64,000 bases of DNA from Struthio camelus. Taxonomy: Eukaryota > Chordata > Aves > Struthioniformes > Struthionidae. The stretch spans positions 39,797,088 to 39,861,087 of the forward strand of contig NC_090945.1 in NCBI RefSeq assembly GCF_040807025.1, written 5' to 3'. Positions 1-14,166 of the stretch are shown here, in pieces; the stretch's first letter is position 1; the number at the start of each line of letters is the position of its first letter. The position numbers and the translations under genes were made by a program. The notes below the pieces were generated by a model. That model was not told where the DNA came from and did not search any database. It saw only the letters and a program-made list of their open reading frames with translations.

Positions 1-3000
1 AAAAATAAGATGGAAGTAAGAAGTGATATATTATATGAACTATATTTCGTGTGCAAGCAACGCCTGGAACAGCTGCCTGAGAGAGACAACACAAATGAAT
101 GGCATCAGACAGTCTTCGTCACTTCAAGTATGAAATGTAATTACCTGAGATGAGACCAGAAAAACAGATGCAAAGTTCATAAAGGCCTGCAACTGCAGAA
201 ATAGACCGACTCTTGTTGTGCTGGGTCTTTTTCTTAACAAAAATCCATGAGAAAAACTATTTGTAAAAACGTTGGGTGGTGCCAAAGCAGTACATCATGA
301 GCAAAACTGAATGGGTGTGCTTCTCAAGAATATTTGCCTCTCAGAATATGATTCTGTGATTATAGATGAGATCTAATGAGATAATTATAGCAATTCAAGA
401 TATTCTGACCGATGAATAGCGCTCACATGTCCTCCCTGTTATGAGAAGTGGTGAGAAAGCAGCCAGAACATTTCTGAAGTGGAGCTTTACAGTCTTTCAT
501 GATCTAAGATTGATAAACCAAGGTTAGCGTTTAGTTGTGACATGACTCAGCCTGTGCCATAACTGTAAATACCCTATCTGCATAATGAAGTATCAAGCAA
601 TATGAGTACAAGTACTCCAAATACGGTTCAAGTTACTACCACATTATACCATAAACCCAAGGGTTTATCTCCATTATGGACAGCAGCAGCGTAAATATTT
701 CCTTCAAGATAATAAATAAACTCATTCTTCTGATATCATCCAGGGACACAAATGTTAAATAACTTTAGTCAATGCCTGTCATTCTCTTGTATAAAGCAAA
801 CCCCATTCAGTCCTGCGAAATATTCATTTACATGGAAAAACACAAGTCATTCTCATTTATAGAAGAAATACTCCAATTCTGTGTATACCAGTCTAGGACA
901 CAGTGCATCACCTTTTGGGATACAGAAATAGTATGGAAATAATTATCTCACTTGGAACCTGAAATATAGTATGCTGTATTGTGGTGCAAGCATAGTGCTG
1001 TCACGTATCCTACTTCTTTAAGGGAGGCAATGGAGAAGAGCAATACTCTTTCACCAAATAATGCAAGCACAGTAATAAATGGCTTGGCAGGATTCTTCAG
1101 TCTCCTACATAAATAGTTTATTTTTGGCACAATCTTCAACAAGGATTCTTCTAATCATGCCCATCACAGTAAGGATTACCACCTTTCACACCAAAACTAG
1201 ACTTCCCATTGAATGCAAGCAACTATTCCCAAAACTGTTCCAAAATCCTATGTGGGCAGACCATAAGATTTTGCATAGACTAGAATTCACCAACTATAGC
1301 CTTAGGAACCACTGGGGCTCCACAGAGCACTTGCTAGTAGTTTGTAGATATAGAGCTGACCTAATGATGTTACCCACTCCTTATCTCTAGCCCTTGAGCT
1401 CCACTGCAAGAAAGCTGAAAGTACACAGAATGCTTTCCAAAAGCTGATCTGCTGTGGAAACAATTGCTATTGTTGTCACAGGAACCTGAAGCAGCTGCAA
1501 ACGGGAAGAAAGATGTCTGTACAGATGTAAGTTGGAGGAGCAGCATATACAATTTATCGTGTAAGTTCTGTTTGAAAGAATGCAGTCATATGACGGGCCA
1601 ATAACGCAGAACACCTGGTGACTTTCCCTTTGGTGGGTGGAAGCCCTGGGAGGTCCAGGTCACAGGAGGGCAGGAGCGGAAAGGACCCATCATGGATGAG
1701 GCAGTCAGGCATTAGGATCAGTCCGATCTGCTGCATTGTCAAATGATGGGATTTTCCCTAGATACACAAATGGTTAAATTTCCTAAGCTTTTATGACAAT
1801 ATTTTGCATATTTCCCTAACCATGTTTAAAAAATAGCTTGCCCATGTGCTATCCCCTCAGGAAGCTGCAGCTGGAGCTTTTCCAATGAACAAGAAGTTCA
1901 GTGGTCAGAAAATTGTATCAAGTAGCCATTTCTCAAAGACATTGCAAAAGATCTCTGTGCATGCCTTTAACCACAAGAAGAAGCAGAAAGCATGATGAAT
2001 CCCCTCTGACAATTGTGTCCTTTTTTAACCTAGGTTTGCTTTCTTCTTTCTGTGAAATTTTGTATGTGATTTTTCTGCTGGTGATATTTTATAGTGTTTT
2101 TAGAGGAGGTCAAAGAGCAGAACCAAAAATATTCAGAATTATTTCATTCTCCTTCCCTTTCACATTGTCTGCTTTCTGTCAGCTCTGTTTAATATTTCTT
2201 TCTGCTGTTTCTAGTAAATCTATGTCCTGTAAATTCAGCCAAATTCATTCTGTATTTTTCTTCTGGTTTACTGTTGGTAATAAGGATTCTACAGGTCAAG
2301 AATTTCTGTTAATTGCACAAATAGAAGCCATGGCCCACAAATTATGTAGTCAGTTACTTCCATGAAACGTAGTTATCTTTTAGAGGTAACAGATGAAGTT
2401 ATCTTGCATTTCAGCAATTAGCAGGTACACATAGCACGCCCTCTAAACAAAATTTACTGTTAAACTTCCACAGTGTTTTGATATTTTATATTTTCCTTTT
2501 AGCATCTTATTCTAGAGCCAAAGGTTACACCAAAATCTCACTTTTCAATCGAAAAACAGAACGCAGAGTAATTTGAGAAAATTTAAAATGCTATTTAAAA
2601 TATTTTCTTACTAAGGTAATACAATAAATGTTTGAAATTTAAAGCCTTCTTTTTAATGCACAGGACCAGCAATACTGCCAGGTATCAAAATATTTAATGG
2701 TTATAACAATTAGTTCTATTAATCCTCTAGGATATTCAGTGAAGAGCCAAAATTTGGACTTTATTTTAGCCTTATTAGACAAGAGTCTTGTGTCGAACTT
2801 CTGCACTGACAATCTCTTCAAATACTGCTTTAAACTCAACATTTGTGAATAGACCTAGTAATTTCAGTAGCTAGACGTCTGAGGCCGAAAGTCATAAAAC
2901 TGCTTGACACTCAGAAATATCACTTAAAGAAGTTAAATTGATAGAGATTACAGAGGCTTCCTCCCAATTACATGCTATGTTCAACTCAATGTGTCTCGTT

Positions 3001-4001
3001 AACATTCATGAAAGAGCTTGCCTCACTGTGGTAAGCTGAATATTTTGTGCAATGCCCTTCTAAACACAGATGGGAAAATGACAGGTACAAAAGAGTGCTG
3101 GCACCCTAGATGATAAAGAAAAAAATCATTTTTTGCTGATGACTAAAAGCCTTTATCTCTCTTTCAATAGAGTCCTTTCGAAACTGCATAATAAGCTTTC
3201 AAATAGGACCCATCAATGCTTCAGTTCAATTAGTATATTAAATTGTCTATCTCACAAAGCAATATATTTCCCATAGAAAGGCATAATTACATTTTTAAAC
3301 GTACTTTTCTGCTGGATTTATTTTAACTAGGAAAAATAATCCAATCTCAGCCATATAATCTATTACAACCGAACACAGGAAAATACATTCACTGAACCAA
3401 AACTAAAGTTAATAAACTAATTTATCATTCCAAGATTCAGGTGAGAGATTTTGGGGCAAGAGGCATGGAAGCTGCAAGTGAACAGACTGAGCCTGCGCAC
3501 TATGGGGATGCTGACCTCATCTGCCTTCCAGCCTGAAATACATTTTTGTGCAGTTTCACAGATATCTCTAGAAATTGATGCATTCCTAGTAAAAGATACT
3601 ATATCCCCTTAAAAAGCTCAATTCATTTTGTCCCCTTCTTGTTTGGAACCTTCCTCAAAGTATACTATTTGCATAATGATATATGTCATATTTTATATAT
3701 TTAATTATACATTTTGATAGGTTTATTTGCTTTAATCTTTATCCTTCTTCCACTGGCTACAGTGAACTGGTTCAAGTTCCGCATGAGCTTTTATCCTATC
3801 AAGACATTAAGCAACGAAACAGCATCATGTTTAAGTTTGTGCTGGGTCTGATTCAGGGCACGGATAGAACTGACTGGCTGATTTAATATGCAAATTTTGT
3901 ACTAAAAATAAAGCATCGATAGAAATATGGCATTTAGGCTGAATACCAGTTTCTGACAGATGACTTAGCAATCACCACAAAAAGGTGATGACAATCTTAT
4001 T

Positions 4002-4062
4002 TAATTCTATATTATATCTTTATAATATATATAATTATATATTTTATGTATATATTATAAAA
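4002..4062. repeat. AT-rich low-complexity tract
   Basis: Almost uninterrupted A/T with TATA/ATAT units, including several short self-complementary runs. It is simple-sequence DNA with no sign of function. Confidence 0.8.
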
Positions 4063-7000
4063 ACAGCATAGAATAACATTGAAAACTGCATTGTGTGGAG
4101 CAATTCTGCCCTGACAGGGATGAACATTTTTTTACTTTTTACTTGTGAGAACTTGCTGGTTTCTTCATTTGCCATTTTTCTGTGTAGTCTCCCCTAAATA
4201 TGAGTTGATTATTTAAAAATATTTTGCTGCCCTCTTTTCCTTCCCCTTGTCAGGGGCCATCCTGACATTTTCCAAAAGTGAGAACAGGCAGACCAGGGAA
4301 GTTTGTAAAGCGTTCTTTGGGGCTAGGGTTCTTGATGTTTTTCTTGTTGAACTTAGAATTCATTATTTAGTCTTTTCTGAACGTAAAGGAACAAGTAATC
4401 AAGCAAGTAGCAAGGCATTCCATAATATAAACGTAACTGTTAGTCAGAGCCCTTCTTTTCTGGCTGATATTCCATAGGTAGAGCAAGAGGTACACCAGAA
4501 AATACAACAGACTGTCTTTCGTATTTTGCTGCATAGCTGTACCTAGAAAACTATAATTGAAGGTAGCCCTTCCACACACACATCCTACCCTTCATAGCCA
4601 CAGACTGTCCACAGTGAGCATGGCCCCCAGGATGCTTCAGATTAATATCTGCTGAACACAGGATCCTACAGTGAGCTACCGCTCATAATGTTGACAGAAT
4701 GCCCTGGATCATAAAGTAACTTGTAAGTTAATAATATAACTGACTGTTTAATGGAAATATGCCAACAAAAAATACATGGTAGATTACATATTTTCATCAG
4801 CCTTCTCCAGAATAATCCTGTTTAAAACAAATAGACCTTCTATACTTTGATTAGAAGACAACATACCGTTCCATCCAGTTTAGTTCATTTTCAAGGGATA
4901 ACGACTATTTCTCTACAATGTCTCAACTACTCACATAAGATTCTAAGTCATAAGATAACTAAAAAAAAAAGTGTTTTTTTCCCTCCTCCTATAATAAAAT
5001 CCAAAAGTAGAACATAGCTTTTGAATTGCATATATTCCTCTGTGATTTTTCAAAGCATCAAACATCTTTTGCTTCTTTATCTCAAATTCACCCACCTGTG
5101 AATGTTTTATTTTAAATACGCTCATATGTGAATACTGCCTGGCATTACTGGGTGCATGAATAAGTCAGTGTCATGCTTGGACGCAAGGCAGGAAATTGGA
5201 TGCTTTCAGATTCCTATCGGAAAGTCATTTAGCAATTTCAGCTGTTGCTTTACAGCCCCATACCCTCAGAGAGAGGCAGATACAAAACTGCACACTAGGC
5301 TAGTCAACTATTTCAGAACTTTCCCATATACGGATTTCTACAACAGGACACCATCAACTGCAAACTAGGACTGTTAGAGAGAGATTAAAAAGAAGCTGTT
5401 CTGCAACACCAGTGACAAAAATCACCTGGAGGACAGCAGCAGGTTATACATTGAGGTGATGTATACAACTGTAGTAGAATTAAAGCAGATGGATGAAACT
5501 TGACCCCTGCTTAGACTGTCTTATGCGCACAAATTGTCTCATCTCGAGATCTCTTCATTATTATGAGCTCTGTGCCAACATTAAGATTAAAAGAAACTAA
5601 GTAAGGCAGTAGCATCTTAGTTTTGATTGTGGCTACTAGGCAAAAATGATTACAGTAAAGCCCTTCCAGAAAAATGTTCTATCTTTTAGCTAACTCCTGA
5701 AAACAGCAAGATGATTTTTCCCCATGAACATTTCTGAACAGTTATCAATAATCCATTCACTGCAGACTCGATCATAAACTGCACTACTGCCTATCTGTGC
5801 AGGTGAGTGAAGGAACATAACAAACTGCTCTAAGTGTTTACTAGTTGTAGGGGGAAAGCAGATGTTGCCAGGCTTTTTGCCTTGGAGGTAGGAAGGATAG
5901 GGAATATACTGACTTTTTAAGTGACAATCTGTTTCTAGACATCTTCTGCCACACACAAATAAGTGTGGCCTAGTTGGCTGACTTGCAAGGTTACCTAGTG
6001 CAAACCTATGTGAACCAGGAAAACTCACGTTGCTCTATGCTGCAAAAATTTGCCCTCATCAAAGAATTACTCGCCTGTGGCTGAGGGTGAATCAGAAGGA
6101 GTAACAAATGGCAGATTTGTAAAGCAGTTGGCCTCTCATTTGGAAATGTTAGCACCCAGTTCATTGCATGCTGCCTATCCATACCTCTTCTTCTATGCTT
6201 TCACCAGCTCATTCTTACCAGGATAATAATTTTTTAGAAAATGCAGAAAAGGGTATTTTAGGAAAATGGTATTCAGGAGACCTGTATTTACAGATTGGAA
6301 TAAAATTAAACTGTTATGTTTCAATTATATTTGAAGTTAAATTACATATCAAAAACTGAAAACTGAAAGTGAAATAATTTCCTGGTATTCATGTCCTGCA
6401 CGACCAAGGTAAAGCTACCATTCCTATATGTAGCTGTTCAAAGAGAGGAGTCACTACCTCCAGAACCTCAGAAGTGATTTCTTCATTCCAGAGCTTACTA
6501 AATTAAATGCTTTTCTTAAAAAGGAGGGCAGGTACGCATTCTTTCCGAGCATTTTCTCCCTGGGTCTGAAACATTTTTACATATTTGGATATGTGTTGGG
6601 AAGCGTTATTAACAAGTTTTTGGATTAAGAAATCAAACCTAACAGACCAGAGCACACGTGGATCATGAAAATATCTATAATTTCATCAATTTTTTTTGGC
6701 TTTTGTTTGTTTTGGTGTTTTTTTCCTAACAGGGAAAGATAATTAAATACACTTCTGAGGTTAGGAAAGCTATTACAAAGAGAGAAGCTGTCACATGCTA
6801 CCTATAAATCATACTAATTAAGCTACAATGATATTTATACAGTGCTTTGCTAATTGAGAAATCTATAGCTTTGAGATTAGCTCTGTCCCTGGTGATGCTG
6901 CCTGTGATAGCTAAACAGTGGGCTCATTTCCTCAGCGGGCCGATCAGCCAGCTTTCCAGCCTCCTTTATCTACCCAGACCCTGAAACCTACCAAGAACAG

Positions 7001-7284
7001 AGCAAAACCTTAGATAATACACAATGGAAAGTCTTTCCATCCTCCAGGTTTTCACTTTAAAAACAGTGAGTTTTTAAAGTGTAGATTTTTTACTCAGATT
7101 TGAGGAAAAGTGTCTGTGATTCTGTTATAGGAACTATTGCAGAGTGATTCCGGTAGTAGCATTTCAGTATGCAGAAGGAAAGCGAATATTGGTGAATCTG
7201 TCTCTGTAGGATCATGTATGTGCTCTGAATTTTCCTGGTTGATACCATACAGTATAGAATTTGAAAATATAACCAATATAATGC

Positions 7285-7341
7285 AAATGTACTTTTCACC
7301 CTACTTTCCCCCCAAATGTACTTTTCACCCCACTATTTTTC
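7285..7341. repeat. Imperfect 29-bp tandem duplication
   Basis: Two adjacent copies begin AAATGTACTTTTCACCC at 7285 and at 7314. Their 3' halves differ by a few substitutions, so this is a local duplication that has since drifted. Confidence 0.75.
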
Positions 7342-9239
7342 ACCTCAGGGGCTATCTCATTGGGATAGCTTCAAGAAAATCAAGTTAACCTTAATGATAC
7401 TAAATGAGCACCAGGAGAGGGGATGACGCTCCTAAGAACAGGTGTTGATGATCTCTACTATTCGAGGAAGAATAACTTTTAGCTTGCTGGATGAAGGATT
7501 TTCTTACCTCAATTTGAAGGATGCATGGCCCAGCTGTGCAAAATTGGTCTAACGTTCTTTTCAGGACCTCTTCCATGCCAAGCCAGTTATCATAAGATTA
7601 ACAATGTCAAAAGGCACTGTTGAAGCTTTACGATGTGGAGTTAACTTGCTCAACTATGTATCTGCTTGACTTGATTAGAAACAGACCTCTGTCCATTCCA
7701 TACCCTTCAGTATAAGAGTTTCAAAATTACTTAAGATCTAGAGATTGCAGTGTAAAACTCAGAAGGTATAACAACCCATCCAGGACTAAAAGGATTACTT
7801 ATTATAGTACTGGGATACTTGTTTTGTCCTTGGTTACCTTAATTTTCTTTATAATGTTAAGTTAATGTAATACTTTACTGCTTTATTTTCTCCTCCTGAG
7901 CACTGTAGAGATGCTATCACTGTGTGAAGAGTACTGTCTTTATTGGTTACCTCGCTCTAGTGCACCAGTGCAGTCGCCAAATCACCATGGCCATATTTTT
8001 TCTCACAGAATGGCTTAAAGTTGACTGGTTAGTAATCCTACTGTCCATATTCTGAACATTCATATTGCTAACTGTTGACTGTTCTGAAAAAGAAGAAGAT
8101 CTTTCACCCATCTAAGTAGAAACTGAATAACAGGAATATAGGCTATAAAACCTCTCCAGCCTTTGAAAAACCAGTATGCTGACTTTTCTGTGTTTTAAGC
8201 CTTGTCTACTGTAGAGCAGCACCTATCACCGCTGCAGTTTTCATCTCGATCCTGCATATTTTGGAGATAATCATACCACAGAACTGTTTAGTCTATGCAA
8301 ACGATGAAATATTCTGCCATCAAAATCCAAGGTCAGTCAAGGAAATTAGAAATAATGTCTGAGTCTGACAAAAATGAGACATAGAGATATATGCCATCTG
8401 CATACTGATGCAGCTCAGATCAGTCCCCAGTCTCCTCCATCAGTACTCTGATGGACCTATGGACAGAGTAGGTAAGGCAATGCAACACAGCTCGGTAAAA
8501 CACTCCTTAAGGATGGTGATCAGTGGATCAATAAAAACCTTTTGGACTGTGCCTTCAATTCTTATCAGAAATTCTCCCCATTGCCTTTGTGAGCAGCAAT
8601 TTGGAGAGTACGAGCCTAGGCAGTGCAGAGAAGTATTTTTTCTACTGACCACCTTTTTCTACCGACCACCAACTGCAAGCGCAGTTGCACTTGTTGCAAC
8701 TTAGCAATGGAAGTTTTCATAGAACAGTTAAGGCATATGCAAGTTGAATTTCAGAAGTAAAAGAATGAAATCACTCAAGTGATACTGGTCTCTTGTTGCG
8801 ACTCACAGTCTTTGTTCTTCTTCTCACCTGTATTTTTATCTGTTACCAGGCAGTACTTCCGGCTTTGCAGAACTTGCTTCTTTTTTCTCTTTGTTACTCT
8901 GGCTCTAGTCATCATACAAAGTTAATTTCACATTTCCTTCTTTTGTCTTCTTATTACCATATTTAATTATTCAAAATTGAGAGTGCAAGTGTTACTCTGT
9001 ACTGATTTTATACTAAAAATCTACTCATAGACTTATTCTAACAGGTGAATGGAAAGGTCTGCAGAACAAAAGGAGTGTCCGGCTCATTATAGGACAATGC
9101 AATAGGACAAAGAGCGAATTCTTTGTGATGAATACAACTGTAAGGTAAAGTTTCATGCCTAACATAAAAAAGGAAGTTTTTTTGCAGAATATGGGACAAG
9201 TTAAAAATGACTTTAGAAAGTCCTTGAATGAGGAAAAAT

Positions 9240-9262
9240 ACATATATATATATATATGTATG
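9240..9262. repeat. (TA)n microsatellite
   Basis: About nine TA units flanked by CA and GTATG. It is a short dinucleotide tract that may be length-polymorphic. Confidence 0.85.
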
Positions 9263-12200
9263 AAACAAAGCAACATTTTATTTCATGGAAAATCAAAGCC
9301 TAATGTGCTTAATGTATCAAATTCAGAAAATGCACAGGTGACGATATCCTTTCATCTGTAGTCAGTCTTGAACTAATGAATATGTGCTTGTCTGAAGCAT
9401 ATCATTGTACTTACACCACCAGTGCTCAGCTGACACGATGCACTGAGCTTCAGAAAGAAGACTGGAATAACTTTTTCCTGGGGTCATTTCATAGGAAGTG
9501 CTCTGCTGCTGCAGTGGACAGAGGCAGTTTCTTTGTCAGCTCTCTGTTAGCCACTCCGTTTCTATCTCTCCACAATAAATGTATTATACCTTACCAGAAA
9601 ACGAAAATGAGAATAAAGAAGCTATGAAACAAAAGGAAAGTTGCCTGACAATAGTCTGCACTATCGCTGGGAAGCAAAATTGAAAAGAAAGCGATGAGTA
9701 AATCCGTATAAAGGGGGAAAAGTGAAAGAGAAAAAGAGGGAATGATCTGACAGGAGGAACACTAGAGAAAGCTCTTTGAGACTGTAGTTTCTGTTTGCTT
9801 GAGTGCTGCCACCGAAGAAAATGGGACTGCCTGCATGTGTCTAATCTGCATAAGAAGTCTTGTGAAAAACAGGATCCTTCTTTTCTATTTTTCCTTTTCT
9901 GTTTTTCTCAAAAAGAAAAAAGATGAAAAACCTGAAAAAAGACTGAATTATGATTTTATTTTTCTCCATATACATTTTGAGCTAGGTCTCCATTATCTGT
10001 CCATGATTTCTCTGAATAGATGTAGTGAGGTTAATGAGGTCACTCTAGCTCAGTATTTATTTGCACTTACTAAAATTAAATCACACAATTTAACTTGTAG
10101 GATTTTTCTGATGAATTAGAAAGTGAAGACCAATCAGTTCTTTGCAGTATGAACATACCAAGACTATTCAGACACTTTCAGCGCTCAGTTAACAACTGCT
10201 GAGAGCTAGATTCTGCTGGTGATTTTCTCCCTAAGTAGTCCATTCACTTTAACTTCATGTGAACCAAACCACGAGAAATCAAACTTAAATGATTAGGGAA
10301 TCCAAGAGCAAATACCGACAATAAGAAACCCTAACTTGTTTACAGTACAGTCAGCAGGAGTTTTGCCACGGTTGGTAACTAGAAAAGGGGAGAACCCTTT
10401 ATCTATACAAACCACTGCTTGCAAAACTGAGGTCAATCTAATTTTATTGCAACCAGTGTTCTTGTTTTCTTAATGAAGATAATTTAGTACTGTGTTCCAT
10501 TTTCTTTTGACACAGAAGAGTTTCCGGAATAAAGTCCCTTTATCTACTCATGACACTTTCCCACAAAATCAAGAGTGGATCCAGATGTTTGCAAAACAGT
10601 ATCCAAAAGAGAAGCTTCATGACATCACTCAAGAATGTTTTCAGGAGTGATTGTATCTGTAGGAAATTGAGAAATTATGTATCTAGGAAGTTGGATCTTC
10701 TTAGCACACATTTTCACTCTCATAGCATCCAAACCTGAAAAATGAATGGAACCCACTGCACTTGACACAATGCAAACAGACTGTCCTCAACAAAGAGTGA
10801 ACAAGTAGTTTCTGCAATGGTGTGATTATGAGAGTATCTAATTTAGAATATTGGAGATTGAAATATTGAATGAGAACTACTGCTGTGCACAAGAATAATA
10901 CTCGATTTGATCTTCAGTAATGCTAAGATTGTAAATGAGCACCTCAGATACGAGTGCCAACCTGTGCACAGATTTTTCATTTTACATTACTATGCTTCAC
11001 ATCTGGATTCTTTAAGCTGATATTCAGAGACTGCAGGAAGGGTGGCATTACAGCAGTGGACTACGCTACACATTACATATGTTTCTCAAAACTGAGCATG
11101 AAGAAATAACTTCTTTTTCCTGTATAATAACTGACTGACTTACAATATCAGTGAAAGGCTGTTAAAAGATGGAGAAATCAGTTTGGAATAGCTGGGTTGT
11201 CTCAGCACATTTTCCACCAGTGTCTAATGTTTTTCTTTCCCACCAGTGTTTTTCCCTGGCTATAAGAAATGCATTGAGTAGATGCATTGAATCTATCTTT
11301 TATATACCACGTTTCATTGAAGGAGATACCAAATCTTTTTCTAGGCTTGATTATCTGACTGTACCTACAGAGATCAGTTTGCGAACTTGAAGACAAGATG
11401 TCTAAAAGACTATAACTTATTGTAGCGTAAAAGCACCTTGTGGTGTTGTTCCTGCAGTCCTAATTCCCTGAGCTCCGTGCTCCCTGTGGGAGTACCATGC
11501 AGCTCTCTGCCTGCCTGCCTGCCGAGGTTGCTTTTGAATGGAAATCCAGGCATGACAGAAGAGAGTGCATTTGCAGAGCTCATCCAAAATGAAGTCAGGG
11601 TCATCAGGACATGCACCTGGTCCTGGGAGCTGGAAATAACTGTGGGTCGTGCGGCAGAGACATAGCCAATGTTTAGCAGAATGCATGACAAAGATTTCAT
11701 AACAACTCACTCAGGACAGGAAGGATGCCATAACAATTTAAGTTAGAGGAGGATGCATGGAGTTTGCAATTACCCAAACTGGAACTTGTATATTAAGTAG
11801 AGAGCTTCCTAAATATGACTCCACAAGCGAACGAAACTTGTCCTCTAGCCAACTGTTGCTGCTTCCTGGTCTAAAAAGCAGTATAAATACTTGATAAGTA
11901 CAAGTAAGTATTACACCCATTTTCTGACTGAAAACAGGAATGTTGAGGAAGAAAGCAAATCTGACTGGCAGGAAGATGTTTCCATGGAAAGTGATTAATA
12001 GTGACTATCTGTAATTTCCAAGGGAGAAAAAGGTTAGGAAACCTATTTATCTGTCACTGCTGTTAGACCCACTGCAATATTTCTGTGATTCTTCACGGTA
12101 AGTCATCGTAAGAACTTTACAAATTTGTATTTCTATACAGGATACAGACATATTGTCAAAAGAGCAGATGGTAAATCTAGACAGTCCTTCAGGAAACAGC

Positions 12201-13584
12201 AGTTCACCAGGGAAACTTGTAACAGCAACAAAATACCATTACACCCTGGGAAATTGTGTGCCCGAGGATAGTTTGCTTGCTTCCGTATAAAATCTATGAA
12301 AGAATGGGAAACCCGTGCTTTCGTTCAGTCACTGAAACAAAACCTTTCTTCAAAGCAGTCTTGAAACTCTCCTTGCAAACAAACTTTCTTTGGTGAAAAT
12401 GTAGACATTACTCCTGAAAAAAACACTCAGATCTGACCGAGCAAAGCTGAATAACACTAAGACTATTATATGTATTATTTTTGAAAGGAACAAAAGAAGC
12501 CAGAGTCTTTCAGTGGAAAACGGAGAAAGAAATACATTTTAATATTGCTGCTCTTGGAAAATGCAATGTGTATCTCCAAAGAACAAGAACCATGTTCCTG
12601 AGAAAGCTATTCATGAGTCTTAAAGATGTTATTTCTGACAAAAATGATTTAACATTGTCCATAAAGGGACATAACTGAGCTAGAGGTGGGTAAATCATCC
12701 AAACCTCCTCCAGGTTTGTTCTGATTTTAATAAGAGCTTTGGCAGGCCCCTTTGGACATATCAGTAGTAGTATGTTTTCCATAGTGTTCGCAATTCCCTA
12801 TGGCAAGAACTTGTGAAGAACACTAAGGGAGGGGGCGAGGAGGGATCCAAAAACCAACGTTAATCTGAGATTGGATGTATTTTAGAGAGTGAAAAATTAA
12901 ATCAGGTCTCCAGTTGGTAGCACTCAACTTGTGGCACTCAAGATTGATTTTAGAAGGCTCTTCAAAAGATACAATGTATGACACAATTTTTTTTTAGGTT
13001 TTCACATTCTAAACCGCCTTCAGGAGTAATTGTCATTTCTTCCTTTGTAAAGACTAATTTGATTACAAATGCCACGGAACAGGTGACTGTCACCTTTCTG
13101 GTGGTGTCAGGTACTCCGCCTCTGCACTGGAATGAAAAGCTAACGTGTTCTTCATGTGAGTTTCCAATATACTTGGTTGAATGGCAATACTGAAAATGTA
13201 TAATTATGGGGTGATAAACTAGAAATTTGTGGGAAAAAAAAAAGAAAAAAGAAAGTTACAAAGCCAAGCATTATGGTTAACACAAGAATTAAATTTGCCC
13301 ACGCCTTGAAAAAAGAAACAGGGTACAGCCATGTCATACCTGGGTTCAAGTGTCCACAAAGTAGAGGTGAACTGAGCCAGAGAGTGCATGAAGGCTCTGG
13401 CTGAAAAGCTTGAATTTAAAAGCTAGATACCTAAATGTGCACAGCACCAAATCCAGATTAATAATCTTTTTAGATCATTAATGGATTATTAACTCAGGTG
13501 GAGCACTGCACAGTTGCAACAATGTTATTTCCGGTGTCAGTGGTAAATTCAAGATAGCTTAAATATAATTTGTGCTGCAAGAAA

Positions 13585-14166
13585 TATCATATGGACTGCA
13601 TTAGGAAGAGCAACCTGCAAGTCAAGGGAGATGATCTTTACCCTCGACTCAGCACTGGTGAGACACATCTGGAGAGCTGGGTCCAGTGCTGGGCTTCCCA
13701 GTACAAGACAGACATGGACATGCTGGAGTGAGTCCAGCAAAGGGCCACAAAGGTGATGAAGGGACTGGAGGACCTGTCATATGAGGAGAGGTTGAGAGAG
13801 CTGGGACTGTTCAGCCTGGAAAAGAACAGGTTCGAGGAAAATCTTATCAACGTGCACAAATACCTGAAGGGAGGGTGTCAAGAAGATGGAGATAGACTCT
13901 TTTCAGTGGTGTCCAGTGATAGAATGAGAGGCAACGGGCAGAAACTGAAATACAGTAATTCTGTTTAAACATAAGAAAGCACTCTTTTACTGTGGACCAA
14001 ACACTGGAGCAGGTGTTACACAGAGGCTGTGGAGTCTCCATCCTTAGAGATATTCAAAAGCTATGTGGACACGGTCCTGGGCAACCTGCCCTAGCTGAGC
14101 CTGCTTGAACAGTGGTTTGGACCAGGTGATCTCCAGAGGTCCCTTCCAACCTCAGCAATTCTGCAA
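13585..14166 (+). mobile_element. CR1 LINE fragment, 5'-truncated, older copy
   Basis: This is a 3' fragment of a chicken-repeat-1 (CR1) non-LTR retrotransposon in plus orientation. The decayed end of its reverse-transcriptase ORF reads through the hallmark stretch [17 protein letters not shown] (frame beginning at 13,753), followed by [20 protein letters not shown]. The untranslated tail ends with a CR1-type block (CTCCAGAGGTCCCTTCCAACCT). The usual terminal ATTCTGTG octamers are reduced to one ATTCTG, and an in-frame stop plus many substitutions show it is dead. Divergence is clearly higher than in the CR1 at 35.2 kb. The 5' edge is estimated from where CR1-like sequence fades. Confidence 0.93.

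Larger units (their letters stand above)
1..13584. other. Gene-poor intergenic DNA upstream of GUCY1A1
   Basis: This is AT-rich sequence. All open frames are short (154 codons at most), are not flanked by convincing splice signals and resemble no protein I recognise. In mammals MAP9 lies on this side of GUCY1A1; I looked for its lysine/glutamate-rich coiled-coil coding on the minus strand and saw none. It holds simple AT repeats and a small tandem duplication, listed separately. A more GC-rich patch at 11,410-11,710 is open on both strands but is unidentified. Short conserved noncoding elements cannot be excluded by eye. Confidence 0.6.

Noticed and set aside
1901..2365. 154-codon hydrophobic frame that could suggest a membrane protein
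   Set aside because: It lies in T-rich DNA that automatically yields Phe/Leu/Ser, starts at GTG, has no recognisable family and no convincing splice context.
11410..11710. Overlapping frames on both strands in a GC-richer patch
   Set aside because: Both strands are open, so coding is not favoured; no recognisable protein or CR1 signature. Left as unidentified sequence.
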